From assembly GCA_902778175.1 (NCBI GenBank), contig CACYWT010000004.1, positions 1 through 64,000 of the forward strand: a stretch of DNA of 64,000 bases, in the 5' to 3' direction. The stretch is from an uncultured Ruminococcus sp. (GTDB taxonomy: Bacteria; Bacillota; Clostridia; Oscillospirales; Acutalibacteraceae). The position numbers and the translations under genes were made by a program. Positions 16,314 through 24,336 of this stretch are shown here, piece after piece (position 1 is the stretch's first letter; each line of letters starts with the position of its first letter). The notes beneath the pieces are model-generated. The model was not told the DNA's origin. It was given only the letters and a program-made list of their open reading frames with translations, and searched no databases.

Positions 16314-18266
16314 TTATATTCTGACATACCTGCTTCCGGGGAGCTTTTTAACAAGACCGCTGATCTGAAGTTCTGTCAGGGCAGAAAGCACACTGCCGAT
16401 CTCCAACCCCGTCTGCAGTTTTATATTATCCACATGAATCGGTGTTTCTGAAATTGTATCATACACCGAACAGGCGTTTTCTGTCAACTGCTCTGACGAA
16501 ATTTTCTTTGATTTTTTTGTATCGGGCTGTTCTGTTTCGTCCTTTTGCTCAATTATCGGCTTATTTTTTTGTACATTTTGTTTTTTGTTTTTTTCAGATC
16601 TCTCAGTTCTTTTTTTTCTGACATTCTTGTCAGGCTTGACTCTCTCTTCTTTTTCGTCATATTCGTCAAAATTATTCAGATCGGGTATCCTGATCGGTCC
16701 GGGCTTTTTGGGTGCATCAGTATTCGCAGCGCTGTCTTTCCTTCCGAAAAGCCGATCAAGCTTTTCACGCGTAAAAGTATGCACTCCCTCGCCGGTATGC
16801 AGACGTTTTGTCAGATTGTCTATCTCCTTCAGACGGACATATTCAACAGAAGCGTTTGTGTTTTCGCATAGCTTGTATATATAGCTGCCACGCGGCTCAG
16901 GCTCCCCGTTGAGCGCTCTTTTGCGCAAAGCCCTGAGAAGCTCCATTTCTTCCTCCCGGTTCCCGGAATAAAATCTTCTGTTTCTGGAGAAAAGCTCAAG
17001 ATGAACAAATCCGCCTTCATTATCGTCCCCTGTTTCCTCTGTTTCCGCTGTTTCTTCCGTTTCCTCTGTTTCCTCTGTTTCTTCCGTTTCCGCCGAAGAA
17101 ACATCAGGAGCCTCCGGTTTTTCCGTCGGCTTTTCAGGCAGGGCGTCATCTTTTTCCGCAAAAATATCGGAATATGCCGTTTCCTCCTCAAACGGAAGAA
17201 GAAGCTGTTCCTCCGCAGCGACGCTCTCTCTGCCGTCGGCAGGATCATCGGAAAAGAGTGAATATCCGTCAGGTACGGCAAGCTTTCTGCCGCTGTATGA
17301 CGGAAGTATATAACCCTCCGCCTTGACCGCGAGCTTTTTATAAAAATCCGCAGCAAGGGCGGGATTAACGCTTTCATCTCCCGACTGCGGAAATATCTTT
17401 CCGTTATAGAAGGACAGAATATCCCTGTAAGTCAGGGCAGTTGCAAAGCCGGAACGTATCAGGTAATTTGTACCCGTTGAGAAAATGTGTCCGCAGCTCC
17501 CAGGAACAGCAAAGATCTTTCTTTTCTGGGAGATAGCGTATTTTACGGTAATAAGCGCGCCGCTGCCAAGTCCTGCCTGAACAACAAGCGTTCCGTCGGA
17601 AAGCCCGGATATGATCCTGTCTCTTATCGGAAAAGTAAACTTTGTTGGCGGATATCCCGGAGGATACTCAGAAATGATCGCTCCGCTGAGCGGAATATTG
17701 TCAAGCAGATATTTGCTGACCCTGCTTTGAAGTCTGTCTATACCGCAGGCGATCACACAGAGAGTTTTTCCTCCGGATTCGACGCAGCCCCTGTGAGCGA
17801 AAATATCTATCCCGTATGCGCCTCCGCTTACTATCACTGTATTATTCCGCGCAAGATCATATGCAAAATTATATGAAAGCTGCTTGCCTGTTTCATCGGG
17901 ATTGCGCGTCCCGACAATTCCGATATGAAGCTCGTCCTCGGACGGAAGAGTCCCTGCCGTATAAATAACAACAGGCGGAGTCGGTATTGCGGCAAGACGG
18001 GCAGGATATCCGCTTTCACCGTAGCCTGTCGCCTTTATCCCAAGCTCTTGACAGCGTTCAAGAGTTTTTTCGCTGTAATCCATATCCTTTTGCAGAAGCT
18101 TTTCCATTTCGGATCCGGAAAAGATCCCCGACTCAAAAAGCGTCCGCTCGTCACAGCGGAATATTTTTTCCGCATCTCCGAATTTTTCAATTGCCGGGAC
18201 AAGCTTTCTGCTGTCCGTCCCGAGGCATCTTTGCAGCCAGATCCAGTATACTGTTTTGTCTGTCAA
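16314..18266 (-). CDS. dprA: DNA-processing protein DprA with a long inserted region
   Basis: 650 residues; typical DprA has about 290-370. DprA loads RecA onto incoming single-stranded DNA in natural transformation. The Rossmann core occupies about 115-290 with GIVGTRNP, SGGAYGIDIFAHRG, EYPPGYPPTKFTFPIRDRII and GSGALITVKYA. A C-terminal winged-helix domain (about 590-650, ENACSVYDTISETPIHVDNI) is also typical. Between them lies an unusual ~290-residue low-complexity region containing EETEETEETEET and lysine-rich runs. The start appears to be TTG with GGTGGTG 7 bases upstream. First gene before topA. Confidence 0.88.
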   Translation of the reverse strand: MTDKTVYWIWLQRCLGTDSRKLVPAIEKFGDAEKIFRCDERTLFESGIFSGSEMEKLLQKDMDYSEKTLERCQELGIKATGYGESGYPARLAAIPTPPVVIYTAGTLPSEDELHIGIVGTRNPDETGKQLSYNFAYDLARNNTVIVSGGAYGIDIFAHRGCVESGGKTLCVIACGIDRLQSRVSKYLLDNIPLSGAIISEYPPGYPPTKFTFPIRDRIISGLSDGTLVVQAGLGSGALITVKYAISQKRKIFAVPGSCGHIFSTGTNYLIRSGFATALTYRDILSFYNGKIFPQSGDESVNPALAADFYKKLAVKAEGYILPSYSGRKLAVPDGYSLFSDDPADGRESVAAEEQLLLPFEEETAYSDIFAEKDDALPEKPTEKPEAPDVSSAETEETEETEETEETAETEETGDDNEGGFVHLELFSRNRRFYSGNREEEMELLRALRKRALNGEPEPRGSYIYKLCENTNASVEYVRLKEIDNLTKRLHTGEGVHTFTREKLDRLFGRKDSAANTDAPKKPGPIRIPDLNNFDEYDEKEERVKPDKNVRKKRTERSEKNKKQNVQKNKPIIEQKDETEQPDTKKSKKISSEQLTENACSVYDTISETPIHVDNIKLQTGLEIGSVLSALTELQISGLVKKLPGSRYVRI

Positions 18267-18284
18267 GCCTGTTCACCACCATGC

Positions 18285-19058
18285 TCAAATAAATCTGTAC
18301 ATTAATATAGCCGCCGCGGCAGATGCGTTAAGCGATTCCGCTCTGCCCTTCATCGTTATCTTCACTCTCTTTGTGCAGACTCCGAGCGTTTCCTCACGAA
18401 GTCCGCTGCCCTCGTTCCCGATGAGCATTATTCCTCCCCCGGAGAAATCTACATCTTCAATATCCGATGCATTGCGCGGAGTAGAACCGTAGCAGGCTAT
18501 GCCTGACGCGCATACCGATACAAGCGCAGCGGCAAGATCGGCGGTTATCATATACGGCAGTCTGAACACCGCGCCCATACTGCCGCGGACCACCTTCGGG
18601 GAAAAGATATCGCAGCAGTCGGCTGAAAGTATCACTCCGTCGGCGCCGAGCGCTTCGGCGGTACGGAGTATCGTTCCGAGATTTGAGGGATCCTGAATAT
18701 TTTCAAGACCGATATATTTAGCTCCCGATCTCAGATCATGAAGTGTACCGCTCATATCCGCGCCTATCATGCACATAAAGCCCTGCGGAGTTTCGGTATC
18801 GGAAAGCTTTTTCATGAGCGCGTCGCTGATCTCCTCCGTTCTTTTAGCCGAAGAAGAAATAAGTCTGAAATCATCTTCATTTTTCACGGCAGCCGCAGAG
18901 GTATGCATAAAGCAGCGGATATCCGCGCCCGAAAGAGCCGCGTCGCGGCAAAGCCTTATTCCCTCGGCAATAAACATTCCGCTTTTCCGTCTTGTCCTTG
19001 CGCTGCCGATAAGCTTTGCAGCGTCTTTTATCAGAGGATTATCCTTTGCCGTGATCAT
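18285..19058 (-). CDS. TrmH/SpoU-family RNA 2'-O-methyltransferase
   Basis: 257 residues. An N-terminal L30e-like substrate-binding domain (KDNPLIKDAAKLIGSARTRR...FIAEGIRL) precedes the SPOUT knot. The three SPOUT motifs are visible: GLENIQDPSNLGTILRTAEALG, MLIGNEGSGLREE and MKGRAESLNASAAAAILMYR. These enzymes use SAM to methylate a ribose in rRNA or tRNA; the exact nucleotide cannot be assigned. It overlaps the end of aroK by 4 nt, so translation is likely coupled, and dprA follows 18 nt later. Confidence 0.92.
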   Translation of the reverse strand: MITAKDNPLIKDAAKLIGSARTRRKSGMFIAEGIRLCRDAALSGADIRCFMHTSAAAVKNEDDFRLISSSAKRTEEISDALMKKLSDTETPQGFMCMIGADMSGTLHDLRSGAKYIGLENIQDPSNLGTILRTAEALGADGVILSADCCDIFSPKVVRGSMGAVFRLPYMITADLAAALVSVCASGIACYGSTPRNASDIEDVDFSGGGIMLIGNEGSGLREETLGVCTKRVKITMKGRAESLNASAAAAILMYRFI

Positions 19059-19582
19059 AATTTTTTCGACCTCTTTCCGGAGTCTTTCAGTTTTTTTCTT
19101 ATAAGCCTGACCGTTTCCGGGATATTCTTTCCGTCGGGTTCAATAATAATATCGGCATAATGCTCATAAAGGACAGAGCGTTCATCATAAAGTTCACGAA
19201 GCGTCTGACCCTCGCGGATAGCGACGCCGCGCTTTTTCAGGTCGCCGAGTCTTTTCCTTATGACCTTATAGGGCAGGCGTATATACACTATTGTTCCTAT
19301 ATCGGAAAGATGGCGCATTGCGTCCTTGCCGTAGACGACGCTTCCGCCCGTTGCGACAACTGTATTTTTCACATCTATTGAGGCATTGACTTCATTTTCG
19401 ATCTTATTGAAGCCGTCGATACCCTCCTGTGCGATTATTTCGCTGAGCAGTCTGCCGTCAGTTTCCTGAATGATAAGATCGCTGTCGGCAAAGCGGAAGC
19501 CGAGTGTTTTTGCAAGAACCACTCCGACGGTACTTTTTCCGCAGCCGGGCATTCCGATCAATATAATATTATTTTTATTCAT
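19055..19582 (-). CDS. aroK: Shikimate kinase
   Basis: 175-residue shikimate kinase, phosphorylating shikimate at the 3-hydroxyl in chorismate synthesis. The P-loop GMPGCGKST is at residues 8-16, then the shikimate-binding DSDLIIQETDG and ATGGSVVYG motifs, and the lid with arginines (LKKRGVAIREGQTLRELYDER). Two close ATG codons exist; the second (19582) is chosen because GGAGG lies 8 bases before it but almost touches the first. It leads the aroK-trmH-dprA-topA run. Confidence 0.93.
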   Translation of the reverse strand: MNKNNIILIGMPGCGKSTVGVVLAKTLGFRFADSDLIIQETDGRLLSEIIAQEGIDGFNKIENEVNASIDVKNTVVATGGSVVYGKDAMRHLSDIGTIVYIRLPYKVIRKRLGDLKKRGVAIREGQTLRELYDERSVLYEHYADIIIEPDGKNIPETVRLIRKKLKDSGKRSKKL

Positions 19583-19639
19583 TGTCATTCCTCCGCATCT
19601 GTTATTTATCATATCACACTTTTCATAGAATAACAAGAA

Positions 19640-19666
19640 CCCCGGAGCAGTTCATATGCTCCGGGG
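19640..19666. other. Perfect 10-bp hairpin in a divergent intergenic region
   Basis: CCCCGGAGCA pairs perfectly with TGCTCCGGGG around a 7-nt loop, with no T-run on either side. It lies between the divergent aroK and DUF4358 genes, where a terminator for a visible gene is not expected. Confidence 0.6.
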
Positions 19667-19693
19667 TGCAATGCGCCGGTTACAAGATTGTAG

Positions 19694-19722
19694 TTGAAAT
19701 ATGCCGAAAAAAATAATATAAT
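19694..19722 (+). promoter_or_regulatory. Sigma-A promoter of the DUF4358 gene
   Basis: TTGAAA (19694-19699) and TATAAT (19717-19722), spacer 17 bp, about 40 bases before the TTG start at 19761. Confidence 0.75.
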
Positions 19723-19760
19723 TACAGTATGTATATTTCCGTATCGTGAGGTGAGGTTCA

Positions 19761-20327
19761 TTGAGTGAGGAAAAATCAAAAAAGAAAAACAATATCGGTC
19801 TGACTGTTCTTATCCTCGGATTGATACTGCTTATAGCAGCAGTTCTCTCTTTCTTTATAATGAATCTCATTAACAATAAGTCGGATGATGAAAAAATATT
19901 TACAACCTCGTTTATTACCTCCGAGGTCGTTAAAAAAATGAATTACGATAATTTGTCCAAGATCACTTCCTCAAATATGAGTAAGTACTACGATATCCCT
20001 GATGATATAATCGAGGATTCATCACTTTATCTTTCTACACGCGCAGATAATTTCACCGAGATAGCCTGCTTCCGGCTGACAAGCAAGGATAATCAGGATA
20101 AACTGATCAAAATTATAAATGAATATATCAGCGATAAAAAGGCAACCTACAGCAAGGTAAATGATAAAGCTTACGCTATCGCAAATTCCGCTAAAACCGA
20201 TATCTGCTACCCCTATGTATTCGTTGCGATCGCCCCCGACAGCGACGCTGCTGTTTCCGCCTTTGAATCTGTTATAGGCATTACCCAGAATGATAAAAAA
20301 ACTCAGAACAAAAAAACTTCCCCTTGA
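19761..20327 (+). CDS. DUF4358-like membrane-anchored protein
   Basis: 188 residues. A lysine-rich cytoplasmic start (SEEKSKKKNN) is followed by one transmembrane helix (IGLTVLILGLILLIAAVLSFFIMNLI) and an extracytoplasmic domain. The segment NYDNLSKITSSNMSKYYDIPDDIIEDSSLYLSTRADNFTEIACF, with the closing AIANSAKTDICYPYVFVAIAPDS, resembles DUF4358, a Firmicute family of unknown function. Translation appears to start at TTG, with a GAGGTGAGGT binding site just upstream and no in-frame ATG nearby. Transcribed alone from a good promoter. Confidence 0.75.
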   Translation: MSEEKSKKKNNIGLTVLILGLILLIAAVLSFFIMNLINNKSDDEKIFTTSFITSEVVKKMNYDNLSKITSSNMSKYYDIPDDIIEDSSLYLSTRADNFTEIACFRLTSKDNQDKLIKIINEYISDKKATYSKVNDKAYAIANSAKTDICYPYVFVAIAPDSDAAVSAFESVIGITQNDKKTQNKKTSP

Positions 20328-20348
20328 AGTGATCAGAACTTCAAGGGG
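20320..20348. terminator. Bidirectional terminator between DUF4358 gene and gpmI
   Basis: CCCCTTGAAG and CTTCAAGGGG form a perfect 10-bp stem. The minus strand is followed by AAGTTTTTTTG and the plus strand by ATAATTATTATTATT. The stem overlaps the last codons of the DUF4358 gene. Confidence 0.88.
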
Positions 20349-20371
20349 ATAATTATTATTATTGGTTTCTC

Positions 20372-21883
20372 TTATTTGATAATGCTTACGCCGTCCATTT
20401 CCTCCGGCTGCGGAAGTCCCAACAGCTTGAGCATTGTCGGCGCGATATCAGCAAGTCTGCCGCCGTCACGAAGCTCGCAGGGATGATTGACAACAACAAA
20501 GGGAACCAGATTTGTTGTGTGCGCAGTAAACGGTTCGCCGTCCTCGTCGATCATTCTGTCGGCATTGCCGTGATCCGCTGTGATAAGAACAACACCGTCG
20601 AGCTTCTTTACAGCCTTGACGACCTGTCCAAGACAATCATCAACTGCCTCGACCGCCTTCACCGCAGCATCAAACACACCTGTATGTCCTACCATGTCGC
20701 AGTTTGCATAGTTCAGGATAATAACATCATATTTTCCGCTTTCAATGCGCTCGAGAACATTCTTCGTGACCTCATATGCGCTCATTTCGGGCTGGAGATC
20801 ATATGTAGCTACCTTCGGGGACGGGATAAGGCATCTGTCCTCGCCCTCGCTTACAGCCTCGACGCCGCCGTTGAAAAAGAATGTTACATGAGCATATTTT
20901 TCCGTTTCGGCAATTCTGAGCTGTGTAAGACCCTTCTGCGAAATGTATTCTCCGAACATATTCGTAAGCTTCTGGGGCTTGAAAGCGACCTCAACATTGG
21001 GCATCGTCGCATCATACTGAGTCATGCAGACATAGTTGAGCGGGAAGAAACCGTTTCTTCTCTCAAAGCCGCTGAACTCGGGATCAACAAATGTACGGGT
21101 GATCTCTCTTGCCCTGTCGGGACGGAAGTTATAGAAGATAACGCTGTCGCCGCTTTTGATCACAGCATTTTCCACGCATACGCAGGGAATAACAAATTCA
21201 TCAGTTACGCCGTCCTCATATGACTTAGTGATAGCCTCGACTGCATCCGCCGCCTTATTGCCCTCACCGTAAACAAGAGCAGCATAAGCCTTTTCCACAC
21301 GGTCAAAGTTATTATCTCTGTCCATAGCATAATAGCGTCCGGAAATCGTAGCTATCTGACCAAGACCGATCTCTTCGAGTTTAGCCTGACACTGCTCTAT
21401 ATATTCCTTTGCGCTTGAGGGCGGAACATCTCTGCCGTCAAGGAAGGCATGGATATATACATTCTTTACGCCCATTGTCTTTGCCATTTCCACAAGGCCA
21501 TAGAGATGTGTATTATGGCTGTGTACTCCGCCCGGAGAAAGCAGACCCATGAAATGCAGAGCCTTGCCGTCCTCTGCGGCATTTTTCATTGCGTTTACAA
21601 GAACCTCATTTTTGAGGATACTGCCGTCCTTGATTGCCTTTGTTATCCTCGTCAGTTCCTGATAAACAACGCGGCCTGCTCCGATATTGGTATGACCGAC
21701 CTCGCTGTTGCCCATCTGACCGTCCGGCAGACCTACGTCCATGCCTGAAGCGGCAATAAGTCCCCACGGATTTGTGGAAAGAATATTTTCAAGATTCGGC
21801 TTATTTGCAGTGCGTATAGCATTGCCGTAATTTGTTCCGATACCGAAGCCGTCCAGTATCATAAGTACCAAAGGTTTTTTCAT
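20372..21883 (-). CDS. gpmI: 2,3-bisphosphoglycerate-independent phosphoglycerate mutase
   Basis: 503-residue cofactor-independent mutase interconverting 3- and 2-phosphoglycerate in glycolysis. The alkaline-phosphatase-type domain begins PLVLMILDGFG; the phosphorylated serine is S60 in QMGNSEVGH; HAFLDGRD, FNFRPDRAREITR and ITADHGNAD supply metal and substrate ligands. ATG 21883 is preferred to an in-frame GTG at 21895, which lies inside the preceding small gene. It is the last gene of the pgk-tpiA-gpmI cluster. Confidence 0.96.
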   Translation of the reverse strand: MKKPLVLMILDGFGIGTNYGNAIRTANKPNLENILSTNPWGLIAASGMDVGLPDGQMGNSEVGHTNIGAGRVVYQELTRITKAIKDGSILKNEVLVNAMKNAAEDGKALHFMGLLSPGGVHSHNTHLYGLVEMAKTMGVKNVYIHAFLDGRDVPPSSAKEYIEQCQAKLEEIGLGQIATISGRYYAMDRDNNFDRVEKAYAALVYGEGNKAADAVEAITKSYEDGVTDEFVIPCVCVENAVIKSGDSVIFYNFRPDRAREITRTFVDPEFSGFERRNGFFPLNYVCMTQYDATMPNVEVAFKPQKLTNMFGEYISQKGLTQLRIAETEKYAHVTFFFNGGVEAVSEGEDRCLIPSPKVATYDLQPEMSAYEVTKNVLERIESGKYDVIILNYANCDMVGHTGVFDAAVKAVEAVDDCLGQVVKAVKKLDGVVLITADHGNADRMIDEDGEPFTAHTTNLVPFVVVNHPCELRDGGRLADIAPTMLKLLGLPQPEEMDGVSIIK

Positions 21884-21884
21884 A

Positions 21885-22058
21885 TTATTTTTCACCCTTT
21901 GCTTTTTTCTTTATAAAAAACCATGTGCCGAGTGTCAATATACCATTGAGCAGAAACTGAAACACCCACATACAGAGTGCTAAGCAAAAAACAACGGCAA
22001 TACAAACATAGGGCATATAAGCCACCCATACACCACTCTGCCACATTTCACCGTTCAT
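21885..22058 (-). CDS. 57-residue membrane protein between tpiA and gpmI
   Basis: Small gene whose translation begins MNGEMWQSGVWVAYMPYVCI and ends KKKAKGEK. A long hydrophobic segment (residues about 10-50, Trp/Phe/Leu/Val-rich with two cysteines) makes one or two membrane passes, followed by a basic tail. An excellent GGAGGAAAG binding site precedes the ATG by 6 bases, and the stop codon lies one base before the gpmI start, so it looks translated and coupled to gpmI. I recognise no family. Confidence 0.72.
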   Translation of the reverse strand: MNGEMWQSGVWVAYMPYVCIAVVFCLALCMWVFQFLLNGILTLGTWFFIKKKAKGEK

Positions 22059-22082
22059 AAAGCTTTCCTCCTGCGGTGCTTA

Positions 22083-22850
22083 TCACTTACTTGCTTCTTC
22101 AAGGAGTACGCCGAAATCAGCAGCCTTGAGAGATGCGCCGCCGATAAGTCCGCCGTCAACATCTGTCTGAGCGAGAAGCTCTGCGGCATTCTTCGGATTC
22201 ATGGATCCGCCGTACTGGATAGTTACAGCGTCAGCCGTTGCCTGATCGTAAAGCTTTGCAAGAGTAGCGCGGATAAATGCACAAACCTCCTGTGCCTGCT
22301 CTGCGGTAGCTGTCTTGCCTGTGCCGATAGCCCATACCGGCTCATAAGCAATTACTGTCTTTTTGATATCCTCAGCACTGACGCCTGCAAGATCAAGCTT
22401 TACCTGTCTGGAGATAACCTCCTCGGTAATGCCTGCCTCTCTCTCTTCAAGAACCTCGCCTACACAAACGATGGGCTTGAGTCCTGCTGCAAGAGCCGCC
22501 TTTGTTCTGAGGTTTACTGTTTCGTCAGTTTCACCGAAATACTGTCTTCTTTCGCTGTGACCGATGATAACGTATTCAACGCCGATCTCTGTGAGCATTG
22601 CTGCGGAGATCTCGCCTGTGTAAGCGCCGCTCTCCTTGAAATGTACATTTTCTGCGCCGACCTTGATATTTGTACCCTTTGTCAGTTCAACTGCTGTTTC
22701 AAGGTTAGTAAACGGTACGCAGATAATAACGCCGCAGGTGGCATTTGCTGCGATGGGCTTCAGTTCCTCGATAAGAGCCTTTGCCTCGGGGCGGGTCTTA
22801 TTCATTTTCCAGTTTCCTGCAATAATAGCCTGTCTGAGTTCCTTGTTCAT
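22083..22850 (-). CDS. tpiA: Triosephosphate isomerase
   Basis: 255-residue TIM barrel enzyme interconverting dihydroxyacetone phosphate and glyceraldehyde 3-phosphate. Catalytic residues are N13 and K15 (AGNWKMN), H98 (IIGHSERRQYF) and E170 (AYEPVWAIGTG). The phosphate-gripper loops GTGKTA and YGGSMNPKN are intact. AAGGAG precedes the ATG by 8 bases. It lies between pgk (90 nt upstream) and the small membrane protein gene. Confidence 0.98.
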   Translation of the reverse strand: MNKELRQAIIAGNWKMNKTRPEAKALIEELKPIAANATCGVIICVPFTNLETAVELTKGTNIKVGAENVHFKESGAYTGEISAAMLTEIGVEYVIIGHSERRQYFGETDETVNLRTKAALAAGLKPIVCVGEVLEEREAGITEEVISRQVKLDLAGVSAEDIKKTVIAYEPVWAIGTGKTATAEQAQEVCAFIRATLAKLYDQATADAVTIQYGGSMNPKNAAELLAQTDVDGGLIGGASLKAADFGVLLEEASK

Positions 22851-22940
22851 TGTAAACTTCTCCTTTTTATTATTGTGAACCTCTATTGAAATAACGGGGA
22901 GGGCGCCGCCCTACCCCGTCATCCTTACGCTGTTTATGAA

Positions 22941-24137
22941 TTATTCCTTTTCGTTGAGGCAAGCGATACCCGGAAGTACCTTACCTTCGAGGAATTCAAG
23001 GGATGCGCCGCCGCCTGTGGAAATGTGGGTCATTCTGTCAGCATAGCCGAGCTTCTCTACTGCTGCTGCGGAATCGCCGCCGCCGATGATGGAGATAGCA
23101 CCGCTCTCAGCAACTGCTTTTGCAACGGAGATAGTACCCTCTGCAAACTTCTCCCACTCGGAAACGCCCATAGGACCGTTCCATACAACTGTACCTGCAC
23201 CCTCAAGTGCCTTTGCGAATTTCTCTCTTGTCTTGGGGCCGATATCAAGACCCATCCAGTCAGCCTCGATCTGATCTGACGGAACTGTCTTAGCCTCTGT
23301 ATCCGGCTTATATTCCTTACCTACTACCGTATCCTCGGGAATAAGGAAGTTAACGCCCTTATCCTTAGCCTTTGTCATGATATCCTTGGCAAGCTCTACC
23401 TTGTCAAGCTCGCAGATGGAAGTACCTGTGCTGTAGCCGAGAGCCTTCATGAAGGTATAAGCCATACCGCCGCCGATGATAAGGGTATCTACCTTATCGA
23501 GGAGGTTGGTGATAACGCCGATCTTATCGGAAACCTTTGCGCCGCCGAGAATAGCAACGAAGGGTCTTTTGGGATTTGTAAGAGCGCCGCCCATAACGGT
23601 GATCTCCTTCTGGATAAGATAACCGCATACAGCCGGGAGATAATCAGCAACGCCTGCTGTTGAAGCATGAGCTCTGTGAGCTGTGCCGAATGCATCGTTT
23701 ACATAGATCTCAGCAAGAGATGCAAGCTCTTTTGCAAATTCGGGATCGTTCTTTTCTTCTTCCTTATGGAAACGAACATTTTCTATAAGCTCAACCTCGC
23801 CGTCCTGGAGAGAAGCAGCGATGCTCTTTGCGCTTTCGCCTACAACATCGGAAGCCATCTTTACCTCAAAGCCGAGAGCCTTTGAAAGATAAGCTGCTAC
23901 CGGTGCAAGAGAATACTTCATATTGAATTCGCCCTTCGGACGGCCAAGATGTGAGCAGAGGATAACCTTTGCCTTATTGTCGATAAGATACCTGATTGTT
24001 TTGAGAGCCTCGTCAATTCTCTTAGGATCGGAGATATTGCCCTCGCCGTCGAACGGTACGTTGAAATCGCAGCGAACAAGTACCTTCTTGCCGGCTACAT
24101 CAATATCTTCAACGGTTTTCTTGTTAAGATAGTTCAT
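22941..24137 (-). CDS. pgk: Phosphoglycerate kinase
   Basis: 398-residue glycolytic kinase making ATP from 1,3-bisphosphoglycerate. Signature stretches are [13 protein letters not shown] near the N-terminus, SHLGRPKG, the inter-domain [13 protein letters not shown], and the nucleotide-binding [15 protein letters not shown] and [17 protein letters not shown]. The start at [13 protein letters not shown] follows AAAGGAATG by a normal distance; the frame extends about 29 codons further without a binding site. First gene of the lower-glycolysis cluster. Confidence 0.98.
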   Translation of the reverse strand: MNYLNKKTVEDIDVAGKKVLVRCDFNVPFDGEGNISDPKRIDEALKTIRYLIDNKAKVILCSHLGRPKGEFNMKYSLAPVAAYLSKALGFEVKMASDVVGESAKSIAASLQDGEVELIENVRFHKEEEKNDPEFAKELASLAEIYVNDAFGTAHRAHASTAGVADYLPAVCGYLIQKEITVMGGALTNPKRPFVAILGGAKVSDKIGVITNLLDKVDTLIIGGGMAYTFMKALGYSTGTSICELDKVELAKDIMTKAKDKGVNFLIPEDTVVGKEYKPDTEAKTVPSDQIEADWMGLDIGPKTREKFAKALEGAGTVVWNGPMGVSEWEKFAEGTISVAKAVAESGAISIIGGGDSAAAVEKLGYADRMTHISTGGGASLEFLEGKVLPGIACLNEKE

Positions 24138-24336
24138 TTTACTTACATTCCTTTCTGTGCAGAGCCGCATACATATGATATACCGCACTGCGCTGTCAAT
24201 TTGTGTCAGCTGCATCGCGGACAAATATCCACAATGATATACTGCACTATCATATATATTTTAACCTATTTTGTAGAATTTTTCAATAGGTAATAATAAT
24301 TTAATTATGCATTTTATTTAAATTTGCTCCGCTGCA

